Positions 35,357-47,056 of a DNA stretch of 64,000 bases are shown here, in pieces. Numbering within the stretch: the first letter of the stretch is position 1; each line of letters opens with the position of its first letter. The notes beneath the pieces were generated by a model, which saw nothing but the letters and a program-made list of their open reading frames with translations, made no database searches and was not told where the DNA came from. This stretch comes from Eretmocerus hayati. Taxonomy: Eukaryota; Arthropoda; Insecta; Hymenoptera; Aphelinidae. A program made the translations under genes and the position numbers. The stretch spans positions 156,121,121 to 156,185,120 of the forward strand of contig CM056742.1 in assembly GCA_029851415.1 (NCBI GenBank), given 5' to 3'.

Positions 35357-36192
35357 CCGTCAAATTGGGTAACTGTGGTACAGTGGGTGCAACTTTGGTA
35401 CACCCCTGAAAAATGACTTTCAGAGCTGCATTCGGCAAGGTGAATGATTCTATCGCTCTGAAACCTATCCTCCCTTCTTGGCACACACATAAACGATGTG
35501 TTGAGCCACCGTAGATCCCGTGTGAATAATTGTAGTCGTTTATCGAAGCTTTTTCTAAAAAGAGAGATTTAGCACTGATACTCGAGTGGTCCAGTTAGTG
35601 TACCTGGCAAAAAGTGTTCCGGAACGAACTACGGGTGTATAGTGCTACATTTCCATCACATATATCACCATATTGAAGAAACCATCGTTACATTGGGGTA
35701 TTTGAAGCATTTGGAATTTTAATGAATGAAAAACAGGGAAAAAACCCCTGAAAAAGTGTACCAAAGTTACCCCACTCTCCGTAAGAAGCATGAGGATAGG
35801 GTAACTCCAGTACAACTTCCTATGACAGCTTCTTGTCATCCCATCTTGAGTCGAGTGATGGTCTATGAGGTTTTCAAATGTTTCAAAAAGCTTAGAATGA
35901 GACGTCTGAACGATTAAAATTAATTCTCTCGCATGGTGGTGGGTAGAGTTGAAATATTATGTAAGTGTACCAAAGTTGCCCCATCGGGGTCTAACTTTGG
36001 TACACTTCTTCAACTGCTAATAGCTCCAGTTCAGACGCATCAAATTGAACTTTATAGCCCATCAATCGAAAGCTGAGACTGTAAGCTTTCGATTTATACT
36101 GATTAATTTGGATTTTGTCAATGTATTTTGGAATGCGGAGCCAAACAAAATGAAAAGCACCGAAAACGTACCAAAATTACCCAATTTGACGG
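35357..36192. mobile_element. 836 bp TIR element with TA flanks
   Basis: Ends CCGTCAAATTGGGTAA and TTACCCAATTTGACGG are perfect complements, bordered by TA (35355-35356, 36193-36194), and extend imperfectly through TGGTAC. Several internal copies of GTACCAAAGTTGCCCC and its complement lie at about 35395, 35758 and 35966-36005, a subterminal-repeat layout typical of MITEs. There is no transposase. Confidence 0.8.
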
Positions 36193-36194
36193 TA

Positions 36195-37330
36195 ATCGTT
36201 GAATCTTTCAGAAGACATTCAGACAAAGTTTGAGCCCAGAACAACATCTAAGGTGACAACTATATGTCCAAAAACAGTGTTGTGGAATCCTGATAGTCCA
36301 TTCCACCTACAGAATGCAGGATTTCTTAATCTCCGGGAATTGCATAGACACTATCATCCGAATCTCACAGTTGAATGGAGGATAGTATCGAAAAGTCTTC
36401 TTTGATTTGCGCGCTTTGTCTATTTGAGAATCTAATCTTTTTTCTTCCTCATTCATCGCAATCCAAAATGCAACAAGGTATACGTTTAATAGTAAAGTTT
36501 CTGGGGTATGTAAAGTTCAATAGAATTCAAAATTTAGGGAACGTCAAAAAGAAACGTGTAGCGTAAGCCCCATGATATTGAGGGCTGCAGGAGATATTGC
36601 AGAAAATCAAAGTGCGTGCATGTTGCATAAAAATAGTGAAAATCCAATGCATTCTGTTCAGGTTGTAAGTTTTTGTCTTATCATTCTTCTCAGACGATGC
36701 TTATGAAATAATGGATACGCAGAATATCTTTGTTATCTTGGTGGATATTTCGCTGGTTGGTAGGAATATTTGTGAATGAGGACACTTTCTCAAACTGATG
36801 GGCTACCTTTATTCTTGGCTTTGACGGCCGACGTGTCGGATACTTCAATGCATCCTTCTTCTGGGCTGATGAAATTATACAGACATTTTTATGTTGGTAG
36901 ATAAGACATCATTGCGAAAGGTATGTCTGAGACTCACCACAGTAAACTTTTTACATCAACTCGAGTCGAATTGTCGATTGGTATATATTGAAATTACCGT
37001 ACATAGAAGTCCTGTCTCAATCTGAAGAGAAGGAAAATCTTTGTGATTCTCGCCTCTGATTATTTTGTATTAATATTGAACTCACTTTTACTTGTATGTT
37101 TCTCGTTTGATGTTTCTCATTCGATATTAGAGCGAGGCAGCATGATGTTAGCTAGATGTTAGATGCTGCAACTCAACAGAGTATGGGCCAAAAAGCGAGT
37201 TGTAGGAGTTTGTTGAAGTATGTAGGAAGTGGAGTGTCAAAGCTAAGAATACAGGTAGCTCGTTAAATCGAGAAAATGACATCATTCACGAATCTTTGTT
37301 ACAAGATCTTCTCTATGATTGTATTAAATT
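36195..37330. other. unassigned sequence
   Basis: No gene or repeat supported on either strand. Confidence 0.4.
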
Positions 37331-37354
37331 CCAGAATCAGAACAACATATATAT

Positions 37355-37915
37355 CAAAAGGCGCGATAGCGCCTCGCTGGCGAGTATGAGCAGACGAAAA
37401 AAATCGAGCGGGGCGTCGTGCCTTGTATACTTTGAATTGAATTGGGGGTTTCCTAACCTCGCACATTTTTTCCAACTCACTTATTATCTCGACCGGGGTG
37501 TGTTATCATCACCTACCAGCTCATTCAAGGCTAGTATAATAAGCATTGACCACTAGTATCGTCAATTTCTCGATTCGAACCTCTAGGGCTTTTATTTCGC
37601 TTCCTCAATTTTCACCACCTCAAAAAATTTATCCATTCGATTTCATTAGACGCTCGAACGCGGCTTCGATTTGTTTAGACCTCGGCCATTGCTTCGATTC
37701 GAGAGCTGTCGAGCCGATCATAACGTGCTGCTGCGAGTCGCGAACGAGAGTGAAATAGTATATTATATGTGACGAGTGCGCAGCACGAGTCGCAAACGAC
37801 ATTTTCTAGCTGTGCTACGTCGGAAGCGCGACTTTAGACGAGTCCTCGCGAAGCGAGCTTATTGTATTGAGAGATTATTGTAATAGGCGAATGCTTCCGA
37901 CGTAGACAGCTAGAA
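37355..37915. mobile_element. CG-rich hairpin region, probable DNA-element core
   Basis: Contains GGCGC-GATA-GCGCC (about 37361), CTCGCGAAGCGAG (about 37845) and an inverted pair, TCTAGCTGTGCTACGTCGGAAGC (about 37806-37828) and GCTTCCGACGTAGACAGCTAGA (about 37892-37913). CpG content is higher than the surroundings. The style matches the CG-rich cores at 2130-2480 and 62330-62480. The ends of the element were not identified. Confidence 0.5.
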
Positions 37916-38202
37916 AGGGAGGAAGAAGATCCGTCTGTTTTGTTTACATCGCGGTTGTTCCCCTACAAACATGTCATGTGTTTGATCAAAATGCTCTCAC
38001 GAGAGATGACTTTATGCCATCCATCGTTGGAAGTCGGCTTCCACAATGGATAGCCATATAAAATTCTGTATGCATCTCGTTCCATAAACGCATTTTAGGC
38101 AACTCTATACGTAATATTAATACTATATTCTTGAAAGTATTGAACCGGAAGAGGGGTGGAATTTTACCTTCTGATTTCTATGATAAAGGAATTACATCCT
38201 CA

Positions 38203-39184
38203 CCCCCTCCATTGACTTTTTTTCAAAAGTATAACTTGGTGAGTATGAGTTCATCCCTGAAAACCGTGCTCAGAACTGATTGATTTTTACAGGACTTTCA
38301 CAATAGAAACGAGCAATCATTTGAACAACTGTATTACATGGTTTCAACTCTGGGAAGAAATGAAATAAATAAACAAGAAACCATGTCGAGTATTCTTCGA
38401 ACAAGGCCAGGATCTTCAGAATTAGAATAGGATGGAGATGGAACAATTTAGTTTCACCTGAATCGGATGTATTCGTATAATACATCTCGGGCAATTTCGC
38501 GGGGTCTTTCTTATTTGTTGTTTGTAGAATCCAAAATTTGAAATGATAAGATTGAAGAAATAAAAGACAAAAGTCAGAAACTTTGATAACGATCTTTCGA
38601 ACTTGATACTTTTCTATTAGAATGTAGAGCGAATCACTCGTTGCTCTTACATGGAAATTGAATTGCCTGATGACATTTGGAAATGTCATGCTCGCAAATT
38701 TCACCATCATATGATTGATAATAATATTATTCACGAGAGAGCAACGAATGATTCGCTCTACATTCTAATAAAAAAATATCAAGTTCCAAAAATCGTTATC
38801 AAAGTTATTGACTTTTTCTTTTCATTTCTTCAATCTTACCATTTCAAATTTTGGATTTCACGAACAACAAATAAAAAAGACCCCGCGAAATTGCCCGAGA
38901 TGTATTATACAAATACATCCGATTTAGGTGAAACTAAATTGTTCCATCTCCATCCTATTCTAATCCTGAAGATCCCAGCCTTGTTCGAAGAATACTCGAC
39001 ATGGTTTCTTGTTTATTTATTTCATTTCATTCCAGAGTTGAAACCATGTAATACGGTTGATTCAAATGATTGCTCGTTTCTACTGTGAAAGTCCTGTAAA
39101 AATCGATCAGTTTTGAGCACGGTTCTCAGGGACAAACTCATACTCGCCAAGTTATACTTTTGAAAAAAAGTGGATGGAAGGGGT
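38203..39184. mobile_element. 1 kb fold-back element (arms about 446 bp)
   Basis: Left arm 38203-38647 and right arm 38739-39184 are inverted copies of about 90 percent identity by eye, with a 91 bp loop. Mirror open frames of 154 codons (38270-38734, -) and 145 codons (38651-39088, +) arise from the same sequence read outward from the loop. They share most residues, but the differences are largely replacements and there is no known domain, so I treat them as non-coding. No TSD was defined. Confidence 0.8.
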
Positions 39185-39267
39185 TCCAGTATGGAATAAC
39201 GAAAAATGTAGTAATAAACATGATTCGCAAATCAATGTCAGTTTCTTCTTAGTTTTTCTGGAACCTA

Positions 39268-39320
39268 TTAACACGTTCACTGCGACGAGTCCCGCCAGTG
39301 GCGCGATTTTTCACCTTTCA
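39268..39320 (+). mobile_element. orphan piggyBac-like terminus
   Basis: TTAACACGTTCACTGCGACG closely matches the left end of the TTAA element at 26031 (one base differs over the first 16). No matching right end is present downstream in this window. It is probably a truncated relic of a related family. Confidence 0.55.
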
Positions 39321-39426
39321 ATCTTTGCCGCCTCAGACTCGCTAGGAAAATTTCCCCAAAAAAGAAATTAATCATGGTGGTTTACTTCACCAAAAACGTA
39401 AAAAACGAGATAAAAAAGAGTCTAGA

Positions 39427-39792
39427 CCAGAGTTGTTAAAATCCACTGCACGTGCATTACACGCGCGTGTGAGGGTGTGCCCACAAATGATGCATATGCA
39501 GTGCACACGTGCACATGTGCAGCTCATCAAACTTGATCAAAGATTGAAGGGCTCGCATGAGAGAATTCCTGATTTAAATCCGTTTGTGTTTTTGCTCCAG
39601 TACCGATCCAAAACAGAACTCAACGAATTCCGTCTGATTTTGGCTAAAGTTTGATGAGCTGCACATGTGCACGTGCGCAGTGCACATGTGCAGAGTACAC
39701 TGCATATGCATGCATATACATATTTGTGGACGCACCCTAATACATGTGCGTTCGTGCGTTTGGGCATTCGTGAATCGAGTTTTCTGCTCTGG
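39427..39792. mobile_element. fold-back MITE rich in CACGTG/TGCA alternation
   Basis: The ends CCAGAG and CTCTGG enclose arms that pair through GCCCACAAATGATGCATATG / CATATTTGTGGACGCACCC and AGTGCACACGTGCACATGTG / CACATGTGCACGTGCGCAGT. The arms consist largely of alternating purine-pyrimidine steps. A partial inverted copy of its left flank (GTTGTTAGAATCCACTG, GCATTACACGTGCGTGT on the - strand) lies at 42705-42777, so the two bracket 39421-42777. Confidence 0.65.
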
Positions 39793-40667
39793 GAGGTTTG
39801 ATCGTCTACATATTTACTTTCCGAAAATTGAGTTTTTTCGATTGAAGATCACATCATCCCAAGATTATGTCGAGTGGGAAAGCTAGATAAATGTGACTAG
39901 CAGTTCAAAAGAATCAAGATGCAGTCCAGAGTGATTAATAAATTGGTAAAAACGAGTTTTAGACATCGCTTTGACTGATATTAGAATATTTGAGTAAAAA
40001 AACCAATAGATCAAGAATACTCTGTGCATACGACATCTCCTTCGATTTGAATCGTTTTCAATTTAATTATGTCTGAAACCACACAATTAGTCTCCGAGAT
40101 AGTTTCTCTAATGCAGCACGTATTACAAATGTTGAAGAAATGAAACGTGGAGTTTTGCACGGGGCATTCGCGAATTTGTGTACGCATTGCAGGCGCATTG
40201 TGACAACCGACCATGAAAAAGTTCGGCGCGCTGACCGCGATCGAAACGATTTGAAACGTTTCTGATGCCACCCCGTGCATAGGAAAGCATATGATATGAG
40301 ACAGCATTCCTTGTCCTCTTACTACTTGCGAGTCGCAAGTTCCGACAATGCATCAGGTTTTGACAAGTTCGGTAATGGGCGGGGCGACCACGAAGAATCG
40401 CGGTGTACAGCCAATCACCGCAGATTCACCATAGAGAGGGTAGAGACCCTACCTAATTGCTCACACGGACACAAGTTTCGTCACCAACACAAGCCACCGT
40501 ACAAGATTTTTCTAGGAAAATTGCCGAAAATTGCGGAGTAGGATGAGAAATAGGTGGTCCGAGCGTCGACTGGGGAGACGTGGAAGTAGAATAAAAGCGA
40601 TGAAAAACCGTTGATAATGAAGTGATTCCTATCGGAATTGAAGACACCGAAACAACTCTTGCTTTAG
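39793..40667. other. unassigned, upstream of a partial gene
   Basis: The part from about 40140 to 40560 is less AT-rich and might be a 5' region of the following gene. No exon or promoter element can be placed with confidence. Confidence 0.3.
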
Positions 40668-41166
40668 TCCCCGGTTGATTGACAGAGTTTTAAAAATATT
40701 TTGGCGCGTGAAGGATCAGCCGTCTTATACAATATTATGGTAAGATCGTTGGCTTTTACTTGTGGAAAGCAAATTTTCAATCAGTGGACAATTTAGCCAT
40801 GTTGTCGGGAGCAAACCAGTGTTTACGGAGTGTTTGTTGTTTGCAAATCAAGCTTTTATGAAGGAAAGCGATCGACCCCGAGTAGCAAATGATGAATGGG
40901 TTGATTATTGGACTTTTGAATGCCAAAACGCGATGGAAAGTCGGCCAACACCTATAGCTTATGGACATCAACCGGCGAAGGAAGTATGTGTCTCGATTTC
41001 TCGAGTATTACCTCATTTCAATAGATTCATTATCTTTCTGGCCTCTAATTTTGATCATTTTGGGTTGTCAGAACAGTTATCCAACTTTTCCGTAAGTCAT
41101 AATCTTGGGATGACTTCTTCTTCACTTGGAAAAACTCAATTTTCGAAAAGTAAACATGCTCTCTAA
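40668..41166 (+). CDS. partial spliced gene, function unknown
   Basis: Exon 40668-40739 (acceptor CTTGCTTTAG, donor GTAAGA) joins across a 45 nt intron (acceptor TTTTCAATCAG) to an exon from 40785. Without splicing the first exon runs into TAA at once; with it the frame stays open. The joined peptide reads as ordinary globular protein (KIFWRVKDQPSYTIL, then NDEWVDYWTFECQNAM). The second exon may end at a GTATGT donor at 40984 or read through to the stop at 41164-41166. No start codon was found upstream. I do not recognise a family. It lies between the two copies of the 39.4 kb MITE terminus. Confidence 0.4.
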
Positions 41167-41540
41167 AAGTGTTGGGGTAAAATTTCGACTCAAAGCTTGG
41201 AGCGATCCCCAGAACGACCGAGAATGGCTCACATTGAAGTGAAAATTTGATTCATAGGGAGTGAAACCACAGAAATAGTACATTTGCTCCAAGTTTGAGT
41301 CAATTTTTACTCCAGGTGAGTGAAAATTGATTCCTCACATTGAGTGAAATAGATTTTTATAGGTTAGAGTAGAATTCCCAGAATGATTTGCTGGTCTACT
41401 TATGAAGAAAGTGGAAAACTTCCCAATTGTTGAATGCTGCTCTATTCTCAGCTTCCCTTCGGAACACTTCTCGGGTATATTTAAAAACTCTGATCGACCG
41501 TTCACAACCGTTCATAGGCTTTCTTAACTACACAGTGACA
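41167..41540. repeat. degenerate GAGTGAAA-type repeats
   Basis: Repeated fragments such as GAAGTGAAAATTTGATTC, GTTTGAGTCAATTTTTACTC and GAGTGAAAATTGATTCC occur at 41235-41350. The same vocabulary returns at 42495-42660. They may be decayed subterminal repeats of one element split by the insertions between. Confidence 0.5.
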
Positions 41541-41618
41541 AACTCACACTTGGTCTAATGGATAAGACACTTGCCTGGCTATCAAGAGGGTGCGGGTTCA
41601 AATCCCCGTCGAGTCGAA
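41541..41618 (+). tRNA. tRNA-like sequence (pseudogene or SINE head)
   Basis: A-box-like TGGTCTAATGG (41551-41561) and B-box-like GGTTCAAATCC (41595-41605) are spaced as in a tRNA. The D arm GTCT-AATGGATA-AGAC forms and an anticodon-type stem CTTG/CAAG is present with a loop reading CTGGCTA. The T stem has mismatches and the acceptor stem pairs over only four bases, so it is unlikely to be a working tRNA. D-arm wording resembles Arg-type tRNAs. A tRNA-derived SINE head is the main alternative. Confidence 0.55.
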
Positions 41619-41766
41619 CACAACTGCCAAAATTCCCGTTAAATACATTTTTTATAAAATATTAATTATTAGAACTACCAGGAAATCAATTGGAATATGT
41701 GTGCACGACATTAATGAAATTTTTATTGCAATTGCAATATCAAGAATGTTAAAGAGTTTGGTTTTG

Positions 41767-42455
41767 AATATATGATGGTAGGAACGGCCAAATTACGAGG
41801 CAATCATTATTGAAGGAAGATTTTTTGACGGAGCTTCCGTCACACTGATTGTCTGGGGAACATACAACTCGTATAGAACTACAAAGTCATCGGGAAGATA
41901 TCAAGAACATCACTGTAACCCTCAAATGTAAAGCTGATGATAGTTTCCATCCTTGTCTCGACACCGTACTGGATTTTTCAAACTGTGGAAAAAGTATGCG
42001 ACATTGAGTGTGTGTTTTGCCCTGGTCTTTCCCTTGGGCTCGTCAGTGAGACGGAGAGAGACCTGTCTCAGACACTATCGCAATTTGGGTAGATTGACAT
42101 CAGGTTGAAAAAGAGTTGATATTGAAATTTTGGTGAAACAACCATGAATGAGGTTGCCATCCAGTGATGAGGACACGAAGTAGATATTTTGCGATAGTGA
42201 CTTAGACAGGTCTCTCTCCGTCTGACTGACGAGCCCAAGAGAGAGACTAGGGCAAAACACACACTCAATATCTTTGGCTCTGCATTTGAGGATTATAATG
42301 ATGTTGAAGTTGGGTTCTTGATATCTTCCCGATGCCTCTGTGGTTCTACAGGGGTTTCATGTTCCCCAGACAATCAGAGTGACGGAAGCTCTGTCAAGAA
42401 ATCTTCCTTCAATAATGATTGCCTTTTAATTCGGCAGTTCCTACCATCATATATT
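41767..42455. mobile_element. 0.69 kb fold-back element
   Basis: The outer ends AATATATGATGGTAGGAAC and GTTCCTACCATCATATATT are perfect complements. The inverted arms continue, with gaps, to 42086 and from 42188, where TTGCGATAGTGACTTAGACAGG pairs with CCTGTCTCAGACACTATCGCAA. The loop is about 100 bp. No coding capacity. Confidence 0.8.
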
Positions 42456-42494
42456 GAAATATAGTGAGGGTATAATTTTATTAGTTTGGTTTTG

Positions 42495-42660
42495 AATTAT
42501 TTGACTCGAACCTAAGAGTGATAATTGACTCAAGTTTGAGTGAAATTTGATTCCACTTGGGGTGAGGATTCACTCCAATTCGGTGCGCACGAAAGTGACT
42601 CACGGCTTTGAGTCGAATTTCACTCCCTTTGAGTGAAATTTCACTCCAACGGGTTTAGTG
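42495..42660. repeat. degenerate GAGTGAAATT repeats
   Basis: Several copies of TTTGAGTGAAATTTGATTCC or ACTCCCTTTGAGTGAAATTTC occur in both orientations. They resemble those at 41235-41350 and 61740-61790. Confidence 0.55.
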
Positions 42661-42813
42661 AGTGCAGACAACTTAACTTTCTGGAGCAGGAAGCTTGATG
42701 CATGAATGCATAAATGTACGTGTATTACACGCACGTGTAATGCCGGACAGTGGATTCTAACAACTCTACTCTAGACCAATATGGGCGTTTCCATCGAAAT
42801 GCGGGGGCCCAAT

Positions 42814-43200
42814 TCATAACCAAAATAAAATTATGAAAAACAGCGTCGAAACGAACATATTAATTAACGTCCGACGTTCATGAGAAATTTCGTGGAAGTA
42901 GTCACGTCTCAGTCCTATCCCGTCTTCGACGACTTGGTTAGCGTAAGATGATTTGTAGTCCATGTTTAATGAAACAGTTTTCCACTGCAAATATTCAATC
43001 ATGAATGCAGAAGTACCTTTTCCAAGAGCTTCTGATCTAAGATTGACATCGATTTTATGGATTAATTCAGCTGATGCTTCATTGAGTTTGAAGACGTATA
43101 TTTGATACTCCTCTTTTCGGATTGATTTTTTCACTTGAAATGGTGACTCATTGAAAATTCGAAGGAATCAAAAGAACTCACAATACTCGTAATCAGACAT
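42814..43200 (-). CDS. predicted two-exon tail-anchored protein, 112 residues
   Basis: ATG at 43200 opens a 19 nt coding exon (MSDYEY) ending at a GTGAGT donor. A 48 nt intron leads, through ATTTCAAG, to an exon at 43133-42814 that stays in phase for 106 codons and ends in TGA. The product is mixed helical with a basic start (KKSIRKEEYQIYVFKLNE) and finishes in a hydrophobic segment (INMFVSTLFFIILFWL), so it should be inserted in a membrane by its C terminus. No family is recognised. The acceptor has a weak pyrimidine tract. If the first exon is wrong, the long frame remains open by itself. Confidence 0.45.
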
Positions 43201-46200
43201 ATTGTAGTTTTAATGGTAAAACAAGAGTTTTAGAGTGTAGAAAAGAACAAACAATTAGTCCCCCATATTTCCGTTCGTGCAGTTACTGTCTCCAAAAATG
43301 ACAAATATCACCCGAATAATCTCATGGGCAGACAATCTCGTGACCAGATAATCTGACAATCAGACTTTGTTCTTTCAAAAAATTGTTAAACTTCAAGAAT
43401 ATCCGTCGAGGCAACCCTCTCATTTTTCAGAGCAACATCAAAAAATCTTCACGAGTCCTGGGGTAGCATTGAGGAGATATTATTGAGTCGGATGTAAAAA
43501 AAGAGCTTGTTCATCTTCTCGGTAAATCCTCTCACTATTCATAGAAATTTAAATAGTCAAGAATTGACCAAAATAATATTTCTGGACTAAATCCTCTCGT
43601 TTTTCTTTTACTCTCGTGAATGTAGTACACCATGGGGGTAGCCGGGCCACAAACGGGACGCTCTTTGTCGGACAGATCGATACCCGTAACCCGAGGCGTA
43701 ACCTATTAACCCAGTGCCATGCTGCGCATGCGCTCAATCCCACACTCCAACATCCACAGAGTCCCATCAAACACTTCACTCACATGTATGCGAGGCAACG
43801 AGTGCTCTCTCCTCGTGCCTGGAATAAGCGTTAGAAGTAGGGGAATTGCTTACGTCACGGGACTCTCTCGGTTCCCCTGTACTGACACATCCTATATTGT
43901 ATAGTGTGGTCGAGTTCAGGGGATGAGGAGCAACAGTTTTGGCAAGAGAGGGATTGAACTATGTATATGAAAGATCCTGTTTTGTTGTTTTGGATGACGA
44001 GTTAGGATTTGCGAAACGAATTGAATGAGACTGTGAGAAGATGTTCTCATATTATTGGAAACTTGTTTGAAAGCTCAATGAGCTTGACTCGGGTAGATGA
44101 ACTATTTGTAACGTGATCGTATGAGCCTATTCAGATCAGGGAGAAGACCTTTGTCAAGGTTTCAGCACAAATTGGATGAGATAACTCTGTTTGTTAGCGT
44201 GTTGTCGTCATACACGAGTTGGTTTCTATACTGTCTGACTGAGGGATCTAGTATTCAAAGCGTAGTTTGTAGATCTCGCAAACGGATCTGAATTCACTCT
44301 TTGGGTTTATGAAGTTTGTGAGGATTGCCTTCGAACGTTTCTCTCAACGCTATCCCAAATAGCTCTTGCAATACCTAGAGACTAGAATCAAATTACAAAC
44401 GCCGATATTTTCTATGCTTTTGAATAGTTAAGTATGGTCCAAGTTCCTCAGAACAATGTCCAAGATGTGGGATTAGTCAGGCTGGATTCTTGCAATATGG
44501 ATAGACCATAAATATCAAGAATTCTGGACGAGCTTCGACTGGGGAATGAGCATTACAAGCAAGAAATTGAGTCTTTTCGAGTAAGTTGTTCGTCAGAAGT
44601 TGTTCTTTAACAAAATAGATCCTCAATCGTAATGATACGATGTCTCACACATAATGACTCTTTTGATCTCTTTATTCTTAATAGGCGCAGGATTCTTGAT
44701 GCGTGCCAAAGGTGAGTGAACATACGGAACAAAATTTATCCATTGTTCAGGAATTCTATCAGCTGGCCGTTAATTTGTGATCATTTCATGAATGGATAAG
44801 GTTTTACTCCAGTCACTCTACACGATCTGTCATAGGGCGATCAGTGGCGTTGGATTGGCGAAGATGATATTACGTGAGTTCAGCTATTCTGCCCATAATA
44901 TCAAAATTGATGCAATTGTTCGCCATATACGAAGGGAAACCTTTGATTCACGGGCCAGAAGAATTTTAAGTTCCACAAACCTGTCAAATTTTTGAAAAAG
45001 TCACAGATGCTGGAAAATTAATAGGATTCACCATTCTATCGTTACTTTCCGGATGACTCAAGAAGATGTGGGTCGGATAATGACTTTTCACCATATACAT
45101 TGGGTATGGTGCCATTTTTTCGTTTGAAACAATTGCGATAGTATTCCTCCTATAAATATGGCGCAAAGAAGGTCCATGACGGTACTGGCAGTTCCATTCA
45201 CAAAATCCGCGTGTAATCATACTATCACCTTTATATGATCCCATCGAGAGTTTCATTTTTGATATTCGTCAACAATAGAGTTTGTTAGAGAATATTCCCA
45301 AATTTTGTGCCAGACAGTTGTACGTCTGATCAATGAATATATGAGCATCATTCCATTCCCTACAGACTCGTGTCGTCTCTTAAAAATAAGTGAATGTCGA
45401 AAATCTGTTTCAAAACAGTAAACTGAGCAGCTCCTATTTCGATTACCCAGTCAAGATACCTAAGGTTTCGACCTCAGATTTCAATGGTTTTGTACCAACC
45501 AGCCTGTCCATGATCTCATCCTTGCTTGAATATTGATATAATTTCAAATAATTCTCGACCACTCATTGCAATGGCTTTATTTTAAAAACAAAATTCACGA
45601 TGACAGGACTGACCCCATCAATTTCACAAGCCATGTTCAAATGTAATAGTCACGTTTCGTCTATTATTCTTCGAGTGAAAAATTGCTCGAAAGCCAGAAC
45701 AAAAGGAAATAAAGAGAGAATATCCAGTGAACCCCACTTCAATGGAAAGTGAAACATTCGTTTCGAGTTTTATTGACTATAGTAGATGGCTACATTGGCG
45801 ATTGAACCTGACTCTTTCAACAAACGTTCGAGGAAAAAGAGTAAACTCAATCGACGCGTCGAGTCTATCCAAACCATCACAAAACTCTATACATACATCA
45901 GTATAGATGTATAGACAGCTTGGATGCGCTTTAAAAATATCTAAGTCAAAGCCAGAGATAGCCAGATAACGGCTTGATTTATTGATCGTTTGAGCTGCGC
46001 GTGACAAGTGATCGAGGTCGGGATGAAAAACATATTCTCTCTGTTCTGTGTAAGTATGCACTTGGTAATGCGGTGGGGTCTTATTACACGCCCGGGATGA
46101 TATTCTCCTTGTGACCTTGTTTCTATATTTTTCCTCGTCCGCATATTCTATTGCCATGGTAACCTTAATCAAACGCCGATGAAGAAGCAGTCTCGCTTAC

Positions 46201-46639
46201 GAGTATTACAATCTCATATACATCACTTTATGCTCGTAATTACTCTTTAGTAAATAGAACACACTCATGCGCGCATATGAGTGACGCGGATGCTACTCGA
46301 TATTTGACTCTGATGTACCTATACATATATTCGTACGCGAATTCATTTAAGTTGATACACAAGTCCAATCAGCTGTGCAAGATTGGCGAAATATCTTGGT
46401 TTGATGAGAAAACTCGAGAGTTTGCGACACGTTGCCTGTACGTGTGCTGAACTCTTGATTCGTCGCGTTCACATTGAAATTGAGTCGGAGTTCAGGAGAA
46501 GAATAAGGGAGTCTTGAGTTTGTTAGATTCTCAACAAAGGAAGAAAACTGTTCTGAATAATAATCTTTGATCTCTCTTTGACTCTCGTGAAAACAATTTG
46601 GACAGGAGTACACACTTCTAAAAAATTCTTGCCTGTAGG
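43201..46639. other. unassigned, with one - strand ATG frame
   Basis: An ATG in strong context (ACCATGG) opens a 126-codon frame on the - strand (46157-45777). It looks protein-like only at its N-terminal half and has no domain. A 27 nt segment at about 44683-44709 is flanked by TTATTCTTAATAG and a GTGAGT donor, but a single micro-exon is not evidence. The rest is unassigned. Confidence 0.3.
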
Positions 46640-47056
46640 GCATGCACAAAAGACGCCCGCAAGATTTTCAAGGATTTCGAACTGACCCCCTCCCCTTGTC
46701 ACACTTTGCCACATTCGAGCGGAGTCCCCTCTAGTAAAGATGTCACACACGTCATAAACCCCCCCGCCCTCTTTCGACCAAAATTTCATCCGAGTCATTT
46801 TTGGGTAATGAGATGATCGTAAAGGATAGACATACCAAAAACATGATTTAAATTATGATATTTACATTTTATATCCATTGTTATTCAACCGGAGATGATA
46901 TGAGAACTTGATCAAGATTTGACAAGAATTTAAAAGTTGGCATATCTTTCAGGACATCACAGCGATTCAGCCCCCTCCCCTCCCTTCACGCCCGGAAGTG
47001 TACTATTTTGTAAATTCCTCCCCTTCCCTCAGGTGCGGACGTCTTTTGTGCAAGCC
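46640..47056. mobile_element. possible MITE with GCACAAAAGACG ends
   Basis: GCATGCACAAAAGACGCCCG (about 46639-46658) and CGGACGTCTTTTGTGCAAGC (about 47036-47055) are imperfect inverted repeats, with C-rich tracts just inside both ends. The interior is unremarkable. TSDs not found. Confidence 0.45.

Noticed and set aside
44683..44709. 27-nt segment between an acceptor and a GTGAGT donor
   Set aside because: The implied next intron would be 39 nt and the joined frame stops after seven codons, so the support is too weak.
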